Source: Filimonas zeae (GTDB lineage: Bacteria; Bacteroidota; Bacteroidia; Chitinophagales; Chitinophagaceae). From it: a stretch of DNA of 64,000 nucleotides. The notes under the pieces were generated by a model, which worked only from the letters and a program-made list of their open reading frames with translations, did not search any database and had not been told where the DNA came from. This document shows, one piece after another, positions 28,493 through 35,909 of this stretch; positions within the stretch are counted from its first letter, which is position 1; each line of letters opens with the position of its first letter. The stretch spans positions 682,001 through 746,000 of the forward strand of contig NZ_BMIB01000002.1 in NCBI RefSeq assembly GCF_014641615.1. Direction: 5' to 3'. The translations under genes were made by a program, and so were the position numbers.

Positions 28493-29028
28493 GCAAACCA
28501 GGTTTGTGCGTGGCTGAATGCGGCAAAGCCTTTATCCCGTTCCGATAATACCGGTGCAGCTACCGGCCATTCATACCCAAACGAGTTCCATAACACGCCC
28601 CCTTCGCAGGCCTTGTGCTGCTGAGTGGTGGTATGGTATTCCACTATCGTATCCGGCTCCAGGCTTAAAAAGCCATGTGCCAGCCCTTTGCCTATATACA
28701 GGGCTTTCCGGTTTTCGTCATTTAACAGCGTGGCTACCCAGCTGCCATAAGTGGGTGCATCGTTTCTTATATCCAGCACAACATCTATTATACTGCCTTT
28801 TACCACATGCACCAGCTTATCATGGTCGTGTGGTGGCACCTGAAAATGCATACCACGTATTACATCCCGGGCCGATATAGAAAAATAGCTTTCGGCAAAC
28901 TGCCACTCCAGGCCCTCCTGCTCAAAGCTTTCGCGGTGTATGGTTTTTACAAAACCACCCCGCGCGTCTGCAAACGGCTGGTAGTGGATTACGGTAAGGC
29001 CGGCTATATCTGTTGGTTCAAATTTCAT
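28489..29028 (-). CDS. RmlC-like sugar nucleotide epimerase (AscE-like)
   Basis: A 179-residue cupin of the dTDP-4-dehydrorhamnose 3,5-epimerase family. The family signature is visible: DARGGFVKTIHRESFEQEG near the N-terminus, GMHFQVPPHDHDKLVHVVKG with the catalytic His, and FLSLEPDTIVEYHTT. The segment aligned with the catalytic Tyr loop of RmlC reads TTTQQHKACEGG, lacking Tyr, and is followed by VLWNSFG, seen in epimerases of O-antigen dideoxyhexose clusters. In the ascarylose pathway this enzyme inverts C5. The start at 29028 overlaps the stop of the preceding gene by ATGA; a start three codons upstream is possible. Confidence 0.85.
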   Translation of the reverse strand: MKFEPTDIAGLTVIHYQPFADARGGFVKTIHRESFEQEGLEWQFAESYFSISARDVIRGMHFQVPPHDHDKLVHVVKGSIIDVVLDIRNDAPTYGSWVATLLNDENRKALYIGKGLAHGFLSLEPDTIVEYHTTTQQHKACEGGVLWNSFGYEWPVAAPVLSERDKGFAAFSHAQTWFA

Positions 29029-30113
29029 TGGGCCCATTTAATGTTTTTCAATCTGGCCAGTGCCGTGTATTCATGTATCTGTTTTATCCGTTCTGCCAGC
29101 AGGTTGCTGCTGCCTGTTATTTCTGCCTGGTAGCCCTGTACTGTAAACCGCACGGTGTCCAGAAAGCTCAACGCCGGGCGCCATTGCAGGTAGTTTACGG
29201 CTTTAGATATATCCAGTTTTAAAAAAGTAGCTTCATGTGGTTTTACGGCTTCTCCGGCTATTTCAAAGCTGCCTTTGGCGCCGGCCGCCACCAGTGCCTC
29301 TATCAGGTAACGTACGCTGTAGTTGGCGTTGTCTTCCGGGCCAAAATTCCAGCCGCCTTCCAGTGCCTGCCCTTCTTCCAGTAAGCGCCAGGCCAGGTGC
29401 AGGTAACCACTTAACGGCTCCAGCACATGCTGCCAGGGCCGGGTGGCATACGGGTTGCGTAACACCATGGATTTATTGGCTTTTACCGCGCGGAAAAAAT
29501 CCGGCACAATACGGTCAGCAGCCCAGTCGCCCCCGCCAATTACATTGCCCGCACGGGCGCTGGCCACCACACAGGCATTGTGCTGAAAAAACGAATGCAG
29601 GTAAGAGGCAGTTACCAGCTCTGCACAGCCTTTAGAGGCACTGTAAGGGTCACGCCCGCCCATCGGGTCGTTTTCCCGATAGCCCCATGTCCATTCGTTA
29701 TTGGCATAACACTTATCGCTGGTTATGTTTACTGCTGCTTTTACCGAAGGGGTGCGTTTTACCGCTTCCAGAAAATGAACCACCCCCATTATATTGGTGC
29801 TGAAAGTATTTACCGGGTCGTTGTACGACAGCAGTACCAGCGGCTGCGCCGCCAGATGAAAAGCAATGTCCGGCTGCACCGTATCAAACACCTGCTGCAA
29901 TGCACGCCGGTCCGTTACATCACCGGTGGTATGGTGTATATATCCTGCCAGGTTGCAGCGCACAAAGTTATCGTCGGGCGTAAGCGGGTCCAGCGCATAG
30001 CCATACACCTGCGCGCCCAGCTGCTGCAGCCATATGGCCAGCCACGATCCCTTAAAGCCCGTATGGCCGGTAATCAGTACTTTCTTGTTTTCAAAACAAC
30101 GGTTAAAGCTCAT
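29025..30113 (-). CDS. rfbG: CDP-glucose 4,6-dehydratase (RfbG/AscB)
   Basis: A 362-residue NAD-dependent extended SDR converting CDP-glucose to CDP-4-keto-6-deoxyglucose. Visible motifs are KKVLITGHTGFKGSWLAIWL (nucleotide-binding loop), FHLAAQPLVLLSY, NITSDKCYAN and DPYSASKGCAE with the Tyr-xxx-Lys pair; the RPWQHVLEPLSGYLHLAWRL segment is characteristic of RfbG. Start chosen at MSFNRCFENKKVLITG; a longer open frame exists upstream but overlaps the cytidylyltransferase gene and encodes nothing recognisable. It begins 1 base after the stop of rfbF. Confidence 0.95.
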   Translation of the reverse strand: MSFNRCFENKKVLITGHTGFKGSWLAIWLQQLGAQVYGYALDPLTPDDNFVRCNLAGYIHHTTGDVTDRRALQQVFDTVQPDIAFHLAAQPLVLLSYNDPVNTFSTNIMGVVHFLEAVKRTPSVKAAVNITSDKCYANNEWTWGYRENDPMGGRDPYSASKGCAELVTASYLHSFFQHNACVVASARAGNVIGGGDWAADRIVPDFFRAVKANKSMVLRNPYATRPWQHVLEPLSGYLHLAWRLLEEGQALEGGWNFGPEDNANYSVRYLIEALVAAGAKGSFEIAGEAVKPHEATFLKLDISKAVNYLQWRPALSFLDTVRFTVQGYQAEITGSSNLLAERIKQIHEYTALARLKNIKWAQ

Positions 30114-30114
30114 A

Positions 30115-30885
30115 CTACCATATTTTCCAGGGTGCTGTATTAGAAAGCCAGTCCTGCTCCAGTTCATGCTTATCGCGCAGGGTATCCATCGGCTTCCAGA
30201 AGCCGTTGTGTTTAAAAGCCGCCAGCTGGTTTTCGCCTGCCAGTTGCTCCATCGGCTCTTTCTCCCATATAGTGGCATCCCCTTCTATATAGTCAAACAC
30301 ATTGGGCTCGCACACAAAAAATCCCCCGTTAATCCAGGCACCATCCCCGCGGGGTTTTTCCATAAAGGAGTGTACACTGTCATCATCGGCCAGGTTCAGG
30401 GCACCAAAGCGGCCCGAGGGCTGTACAGAAGTAACGGTGCAGAATTTCTTACGCTGTTTATGATAGGATACCAGGTCTGTAATATTCACATCTCCCACGC
30501 CATCGCCGTAGGTAAGCAAAAAAGTTTCGTTGCCCACATGCTGCTGAATGCGCTTGATGCGGCCGCCGGTCATAGAGTTATAGCCCGTGTCTACCAGAGT
30601 TATTTTCCACGGTTCCGTATGCGTATCATGCACCAGTACGGAGTTGTTTTTAAGACTGATGGTTACATCCGATTCATGCAGAAAATAATTGGCGAAATAC
30701 TCTTTAATCACATACCCTTTGTATCCCAGACATACTACAAAATCGTTGAAGCCATGTGCAGAGTATATTTTCATAATATGCCACAGCACGGGCATACCTC
30801 CTATTTCTACCATAGGCTTGGGTTTCACTATCGTTTCTTCCGATAAACGGGTGCCCAGTCCGCCGGCCAGCAATACAACTTTCAT
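30115..30885 (-). CDS. rfbF: Glucose-1-phosphate cytidylyltransferase (RfbF/AscA)
   Basis: A 256-residue nucleotidyltransferase that makes CDP-glucose from CTP and glucose-1-phosphate, committing glucose to the 3,6-dideoxyhexose route. The N-terminus [17 protein letters not shown] followed by [11 protein letters not shown] is the CTP/sugar phosphate site; [11 protein letters not shown] carries the metal-binding Asp and [17 protein letters not shown] is diagnostic of RfbF. Length matches the family. It is the second gene of the operon, 4 bases after the E3 reductase gene. Confidence 0.95.
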   Translation of the reverse strand: MKVVLLAGGLGTRLSEETIVKPKPMVEIGGMPVLWHIMKIYSAHGFNDFVVCLGYKGYVIKEYFANYFLHESDVTISLKNNSVLVHDTHTEPWKITLVDTGYNSMTGGRIKRIQQHVGNETFLLTYGDGVGDVNITDLVSYHKQRKKFCTVTSVQPSGRFGALNLADDDSVHSFMEKPRGDGAWINGGFFVCEPNVFDYIEGDATIWEKEPMEQLAGENQLAAFKHNGFWKPMDTLRDKHELEQDWLSNTAPWKIW

Positions 30886-30889
30886 GAGT

Positions 30890-31909
30890 TTATGGTATTT
30901 GAAGTGATAATTGTTCTGTTAACGGATAGCTGCTGCACAGCAGGCAGCTATCGCCTTCCCGGCCATAACCGGGTGCCTGTGTGGTAAACACTTCGCCCTG
31001 CAGCACATGGGCCGTGCACAATCCGCAGCTGCCACCCTGGCAACTATATACTATATCTAATCCTGCATCCAGGCAGGCATCCAGCAGGCTGCTGCCACGC
31101 GCCACCGCCAGCTGCCGGGTTATATCGTGCTGCTGCACAATGGCAGCAGCAGCTACCACTCCATCCGGCAAAGCAGCGGTATCGTATTTCTCAAAGCTTT
31201 CGGTAAACACCTGTTCACACGCTACTCCTTTTTCTGTCAGTGCTGACTGTACCAGCTGTGTCATGGCTGCCGGGCCGCATATATAATGTAACGCAGGGCC
31301 CTGCCCCTGTTGCAATAAGCGGTTTACGCAGGCGCTATCCAAACGCCGGTTGTAATACGCGGCTTCTCCTGCTATGGGTTGGGAATGTACATGATATACT
31401 TTCAAACGCTCCCCATGTGCGTTTAACAAGCTGTTCAGTTCTTCTTTAAAAATAGTAGTACCATAATGCCGGTTGCCATATACCAGCACTATCTGTTCCA
31501 GTGCGGGCCGGTTGTGCAAGGCCTCTCTTATAATAGCGTAATTGGGGGTTATACCACTGCCGGCACACCAGCAATACAACGTATGTCCGTCCGTTTGTTC
31601 CGGAAGCAGATAATCGCCCATCGGCTCCATTACAGCAATACTATCACCGGGTTGCCAGTGGCGTACAATATGGCCCGAAACCACACCACCCGGCACTTCC
31701 TTTACCGTTATATCAATAGTAGTATCTAATCCGTATACCGAAGAAATGGAATAAGGCCGCCGGTACTTTCTGCCGTTTACGGTAACTATCACGGTAATGT
31801 ACTGCCCCGCCCGGTACTTCATTTTCTTAAAAGCAGGCTGCCTGAAGCGGATGGTAACCGTATCCGGTGTTTCCACCTTCTTTTCCGCAATAGTCAGTGT
31901 GTATTCCAT
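30890..31909 (-). CDS. ascD: CDP-6-deoxy-glucoseen reductase-type ferredoxin reductase (E3)
   Basis: A 339-residue flavoprotein supplying electrons to the RfbH dehydratase. The N-terminal part is a ferredoxin-NADP reductase module ([12 protein letters not shown] for FAD binding, [14 protein letters not shown] for NAD(P)H). The C-terminal 85 residues are a plant-type [2Fe-2S] ferredoxin ([20 protein letters not shown] with a further Cys pair in CLLC). This order, reductase then ferredoxin, is that of PaaE-like enzymes, whereas the classical Yersinia AscD has the ferredoxin first. The assignment as E3 rests on being first in the operon with rfbF, rfbG and rfbH. Confidence 0.82.
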   Translation of the reverse strand: MEYTLTIAEKKVETPDTVTIRFRQPAFKKMKYRAGQYITVIVTVNGRKYRRPYSISSVYGLDTTIDITVKEVPGGVVSGHIVRHWQPGDSIAVMEPMGDYLLPEQTDGHTLYCWCAGSGITPNYAIIREALHNRPALEQIVLVYGNRHYGTTIFKEELNSLLNAHGERLKVYHVHSQPIAGEAAYYNRRLDSACVNRLLQQGQGPALHYICGPAAMTQLVQSALTEKGVACEQVFTESFEKYDTAALPDGVVAAAAIVQQHDITRQLAVARGSSLLDACLDAGLDIVYSCQGGSCGLCTAHVLQGEVFTTQAPGYGREGDSCLLCSSYPLTEQLSLQIP

Positions 31910-31957
31910 GTTGTTTTAAAAGTAACCACCTGGTATGCATTCCGGGGGAGCAGGCAT

Positions 31958-31974
31958 TGTAACCCGCGGGTACA
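31958..31974. promoter_or_regulatory. GC-rich palindrome in a divergent promoter region
   Basis: TGTA and TACA flank the core ACCCGCGGG, giving a near-palindrome in the 158-base gap between the dideoxyhexose operon and the divergent GT-C gene. A related TGTACCCG half-site occurs about 20 bases further on. It could be an operator; no regulator gene is adjacent. Confidence 0.25.
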
Positions 31975-32067
31975 CTTCACACCCAAAAGGTTGTACCCGT
32001 TTGCCGGTGAGGTGTTCCCGATTAATACAAAGGCCCTGATAATTTTACCGCAAACCAGCACACAACA

Positions 32068-33612
32068 ATGTTAACCACCAGCCCGGGTCTGCATCAGGCC
32101 GCAGCCACGTATCAGTTTACCAGCTTTTCACAGTTTGTATTCCATCGTTCCAACCGCTTGTACCTGTACACTGCAGCGGTGGTGCTTACTATCAGCTGGC
32201 TGGTGTTTAAATCCTTCTATCCGCATCCCAATATTATATTCGATTCTTATTATTATATCATCGGTGCCGTTAACCATGCCCGCGTAGGGCCCTGGCCCAT
32301 CGGGTATTCCTGGTTTCTGCGGCTGGTACATGTATGCTCTTCTTCTGCCTACGCCGTGCTGGTGGTGCAGTATCTTATTATTAACCTTGCCTTGCTGTAC
32401 TTCTTTTTCACCCTCCGCTACTGGTTCGGGTTTCATAAAATCACTTCTATAGTACTGTTCCTGTTTCTGCTGCTCAATCCCATCTTCCTGTTCATGAGCA
32501 ACCTTATATTGTCCGATATATTGTTTACCACCCTCAGCCTGCTCTGGTTTACCCAGCTCATCTGGCTTATTTTCCGGCCGGCTCCGTATATGCTATTTAC
32601 CCACGCCCTGCTGTTGCTGGCAGTGTTTACGGTGCGTTACAATGCCTTGTATTATCCGGTGGTAGGTACGCTGGCTTTTTTACTCAGCCGGCAAAAGAAG
32701 GGAATTGTTATAGCGGGTATAGCATTGCAGCTGGTGGTATTGGGTAGTTTTATAGCGTACACCACGCATGCTATGCAAAAAGATTACGGGGTAGCATCAT
32801 TCTCCCCTTTCGGCTCCTGGAAAATGGCCAGCAATGCGCTGTATATTTATGAAAATGTATACAGAAACGATAGCAGTGCGGTACCGCCACGTTTTCAGGC
32901 GCTGGATAACCGGGTGCGGGCCTATTTTAACGGGCCACATTATAAGGTAGATGTGCTTACCAACGATGCTACCTGGGGCAGTTTTTATATGTGGATGCAA
33001 CCTTCCCCCCTGATACAGCATATGTTCAGTATTTATGGCAAAGACCGTATGAATCTTAATTTTGTAAAGTTTGCGCCCATTAGTCCGCTGTATGGCGATT
33101 ATGGCACCTATATCATTAAAAAACACCCGGGTGCTTTTCTCCGGTATTTTATCGTGCCCAACATTATGCGTTATATGAATCCGCCGCAGGAGGTGCTGGT
33201 AGATGCCTATAACCCTTTTTCGTTGCAGCGCGATACCATAGGAGGCCCTGCCATCCGGTGGTACCAGCTTACCACCCTCCGGGTACACCACAGCCTCATC
33301 AATTTCCGCACACAGTTATTTATTATCTATCCGGCACTCAGCACCTTTGTGCATTATTTCTTTGTACTCTCGTGTATCTGTTTTTACTGCCTTAAAAGCT
33401 TCCGGCGTTTATCACCGGCGTTGTTTTACAGCCTGCTGGCAGTAACCGTTCTGTGGCTGGCCGATTTTGCTTTTAACATCACCGCCTCCAGTCCCGTACT
33501 ACGGTACCAGTTATTTATTATGACTATCGAAATAGCCTTTGCACTGGTGTTTACACAATATATACTGGAAAGTACGGCGGCAAAGGAAACGGGTGCCTCA
33601 TCAGTAAAATGA
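32068..33612 (+). CDS. GT-C fold membrane glycosyltransferase-like protein (copy 1)
   Basis: A 514-residue polytopic membrane protein with about ten hydrophobic helices. The first periplasmic loop after helix 1 contains the acidic motif YPHPNIIFDSYYYI, followed by WPIGYSWFLRLV, an arrangement like the DxD/ExD loop of GT-C (ArnT/PMT-type) enzymes that use polyprenyl-phosphate sugars. It is a clear paralogue of the protein at 62057, which has YPHPNFMPDSYGYL and WPTGYSRFLKLL at the same place. It is divergent from the dideoxyhexose operon and could transfer that sugar, but this is inference from position. Confidence 0.65.
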   Translation: MLTTSPGLHQAAATYQFTSFSQFVFHRSNRLYLYTAAVVLTISWLVFKSFYPHPNIIFDSYYYIIGAVNHARVGPWPIGYSWFLRLVHVCSSSAYAVLVVQYLIINLALLYFFFTLRYWFGFHKITSIVLFLFLLLNPIFLFMSNLILSDILFTTLSLLWFTQLIWLIFRPAPYMLFTHALLLLAVFTVRYNALYYPVVGTLAFLLSRQKKGIVIAGIALQLVVLGSFIAYTTHAMQKDYGVASFSPFGSWKMASNALYIYENVYRNDSSAVPPRFQALDNRVRAYFNGPHYKVDVLTNDATWGSFYMWMQPSPLIQHMFSIYGKDRMNLNFVKFAPISPLYGDYGTYIIKKHPGAFLRYFIVPNIMRYMNPPQEVLVDAYNPFSLQRDTIGGPAIRWYQLTTLRVHHSLINFRTQLFIIYPALSTFVHYFFVLSCICFYCLKSFRRLSPALFYSLLAVTVLWLADFAFNITASSPVLRYQLFIMTIEIAFALVFTQYILESTAAKETGASSVK

Positions 33613-33620
33613 GGCACCCG
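33590..33620. terminator. Hairpin overlapping the stop of the GT-C gene
   Basis: A 12-bp perfect stem (CGGGTGCCTCAT / ATGAGGCACCCG) with a 7-base loop. The right arm includes the TGA stop of the GT-C gene, and the minus-strand rhamnosidase gene ends a few bases beyond. There is no clear T run, so it may be a bidirectional terminator or a 3'-end stabiliser. Confidence 0.5.
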
Positions 33621-33626
33621 CTGCCA

Positions 33627-35909
33627 TCAACCCTTCACCGTAAACCGGTAATGGCCGGGCTGCAGCAACTGCTCATTACCGGGCAGCCGCAAACCAGCCG
33701 TGGTTTGTTCCGGCACAGTCACTTTTACTTCTATCTCTTTTCCGTTACGCTGCCAGCTTACGCGTATGGCGCCATAACGGGTGTCATGGCTTACTTCTAT
33801 TTTATCCAATGTTTCCGGAAAAACGGGCTGCACCGTAAAATGCTTAAATCCCGGTTTGTTTTCATCGGGGCGTATGCCGGCGAGCGCTGTAAAATACCAG
33901 GCGGCATAATCTACCCCGTAGGCATGGTTGCGCGAAAACTCTCCTTTCCAATCCTCGTACAGGGTGGTTGCGCCCCGCGCCATCTGGTTGCCCCAGCCAG
34001 CAAAACCCGTATCGGTCAGCACCCGGTAAGCAGTAGTGGCATAACCGGCATCACTTAATGTATGCAGTATGTATTTGGTACCCAGCATGCCCCAGTCTGC
34101 ATGATAATTTCTTTGCAGCACCGCAGCCTGTAAGCTGGCTTCCACGTTTTTACGGTGCTCTTCCGGGCAAAGGCCATAAAACAACGCACAACTGATGGCC
34201 GTAACCGTTGTATCGCGGTACAGGCCGGTAGCCGGGTTAAAAAAGCGTGCGTTAAAGGCAGCACGCACACTGTCTGCCAGCTGCCCGTACGTGGTAGCAT
34301 CTGCTGCATTCCCCAATATAGCTGCCATGCGGCTCAGCAGCCGGGCATCGTTGTAAAAGTAGGCCGTTGAAATCAGCGGCACCGGCGTTTCCTGTATACA
34401 CAGCCAGTCGCCAAAGCCGGTAGAATAAATATAATTTTCAGCACGGCGGGCCAGCCGGTCCACTATCTTTTTAATGGCGGTATAGTTTTCTGCCAGTACT
34501 GCTGTATCCGCCTCATACTTATACAGGTACCAGCTTATAATGGGCAGTACGCTACCCCAGGCAGGTCCAAAACCATCATCGTCCGGGCCCGTCCAATGGT
34601 ACCCCCTGCCTAAGGTAGGTGCAATGCCCGGCAGGTTGCCATCTTCCAGCTGCACATCGCGCACATCCCGTAACCATTTACGGTAACCTGGTGCAGCAGC
34701 ATAGTTCCATAACCCCATTTCACAGGCAATATGGGCATCGGCTGTCCACCCGCTTTTCTCCCGTTGCGGGCAGTCGGTAGGTATACTTATAAAATTGCTC
34801 CGGTAGCTTTGCTGTGCTGCCGTATATAGCTTGTTCAGCATGGTGTCTGAGCTGCTGAAGGTTCCTGTTTCTGCAAAGTCCGTACTATAAAAAAGTCCTT
34901 CCAGGCTTTGTTTGTCCAGGGTAACAGCCGGGTTGGTATGCACTTCCACATACTGAAAGCCGTGGTAAGTAAACCGGGGGGTATAACTTTCAACGCCCCC
35001 GCCTTTCAATATATATTTATCGGTTTGAAAAGGAAGGTACTGTTCAAAGCCCGCCATCTGCGAGGCATTGTGCTCCCGGTTCATGGTACCGTCCGGGTTC
35101 AGCACCTCACCAAAATGCAGGGTTACCGTATCACCTGCTGTACCTTTTACACGCAGGGTAACCACACCGGCAAAGTTCTGCCCCATATCAAACAACCACC
35201 GCCCGGCAGCCAGCTGCCGGCAGCTTTGCGGGTGTATACGTTTAATCACCGCTACCCCCGGCATCGGCTGCGGCTCCAGTTTACCACCGGGCGAGGTGGT
35301 TATAGTAGCCGGTTTCCAGCTGGTTTCGTTACACTTTATGGTATTCCAGTCCGGTATTTCCATTCGTGCATCATATACTTCTCCCGCATGCAGGCCATTA
35401 AAACGCATAGGGCCGGTACGCCATTTCCAGCTGTTGTCGGTTACCAGTGTTTCCCGGCTGCCGTCTGCATATACAATATCCATATTCAGCAGCATCCGCG
35501 GCGTTTTCCGCCAGCCTACCCTGTCAAAAAACCATATAGTGCGGCTCTGCACGTTGTACCAGCCATTCCCCAGCTCCGCAGCCAGGCAGTTGGCCTTGCT
35601 GTTCAGCAGCGGGGTAACATCATAGGTTATATACAGCAGGCGTTTGTCGTAGCGGGTATATCCCTGCTCCAGTACCCGGTCGGTTACCGGCCTGCCGTTT
35701 ATATATAGCTTATGGTACCCCACACCGCACATGTATACGGTGGCCTTTTTTACCTTTTTATTTAGGGTAAACCCTTTTCTAAAGTAAGGCGATTCGTGTA
35801 CGGCAGTATCTTCCGTGCCGGTAATCCAGGCACCCTGCCAAACCCTGTCCTGGGCCTGCGCGGCAAACACCAGCAACAGGGCTGTTATATAGGTAAGTAT
35901 TTTTTTCAT
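33627..35909 (-). CDS. Alpha-L-rhamnosidase, GH78 (copy 1)
   Basis: A 760-residue secreted glycoside hydrolase removing terminal alpha-L-rhamnose. It has a signal peptide (ILTYITALLLVFAAQAQ), two N-terminal beta-sandwich domains (VYMCGVGYHKLYINGRPV, LTYHGFQYVEV-like segment) and the (alpha/alpha)6 barrel with the GH78 catalytic signature IPTDCPQREKSGWTADAH. The C-terminal beta domain ends in VPEQTTAGLRLPG. It starts directly after the stop of the larger GH78 enzyme, so the two are translated as a pair. It is the last gene of the rhamnose operon. Confidence 0.92.
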   Translation of the reverse strand: MKKILTYITALLLVFAAQAQDRVWQGAWITGTEDTAVHESPYFRKGFTLNKKVKKATVYMCGVGYHKLYINGRPVTDRVLEQGYTRYDKRLLYITYDVTPLLNSKANCLAAELGNGWYNVQSRTIWFFDRVGWRKTPRMLLNMDIVYADGSRETLVTDNSWKWRTGPMRFNGLHAGEVYDARMEIPDWNTIKCNETSWKPATITTSPGGKLEPQPMPGVAVIKRIHPQSCRQLAAGRWLFDMGQNFAGVVTLRVKGTAGDTVTLHFGEVLNPDGTMNREHNASQMAGFEQYLPFQTDKYILKGGGVESYTPRFTYHGFQYVEVHTNPAVTLDKQSLEGLFYSTDFAETGTFSSSDTMLNKLYTAAQQSYRSNFISIPTDCPQREKSGWTADAHIACEMGLWNYAAAPGYRKWLRDVRDVQLEDGNLPGIAPTLGRGYHWTGPDDDGFGPAWGSVLPIISWYLYKYEADTAVLAENYTAIKKIVDRLARRAENYIYSTGFGDWLCIQETPVPLISTAYFYNDARLLSRMAAILGNAADATTYGQLADSVRAAFNARFFNPATGLYRDTTVTAISCALFYGLCPEEHRKNVEASLQAAVLQRNYHADWGMLGTKYILHTLSDAGYATTAYRVLTDTGFAGWGNQMARGATTLYEDWKGEFSRNHAYGVDYAAWYFTALAGIRPDENKPGFKHFTVQPVFPETLDKIEVSHDTRYGAIRVSWQRNGKEIEVKVTVPEQTTAGLRLPGNEQLLQPGHYRFTVKG

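Noticed and set aside
34908..35708. Plus-strand open frame of 266 codons inside the rhamnosidase
   Set aside because: Antisense shadow of a GH78 gene with an intact catalytic motif; no domain in its own translation.
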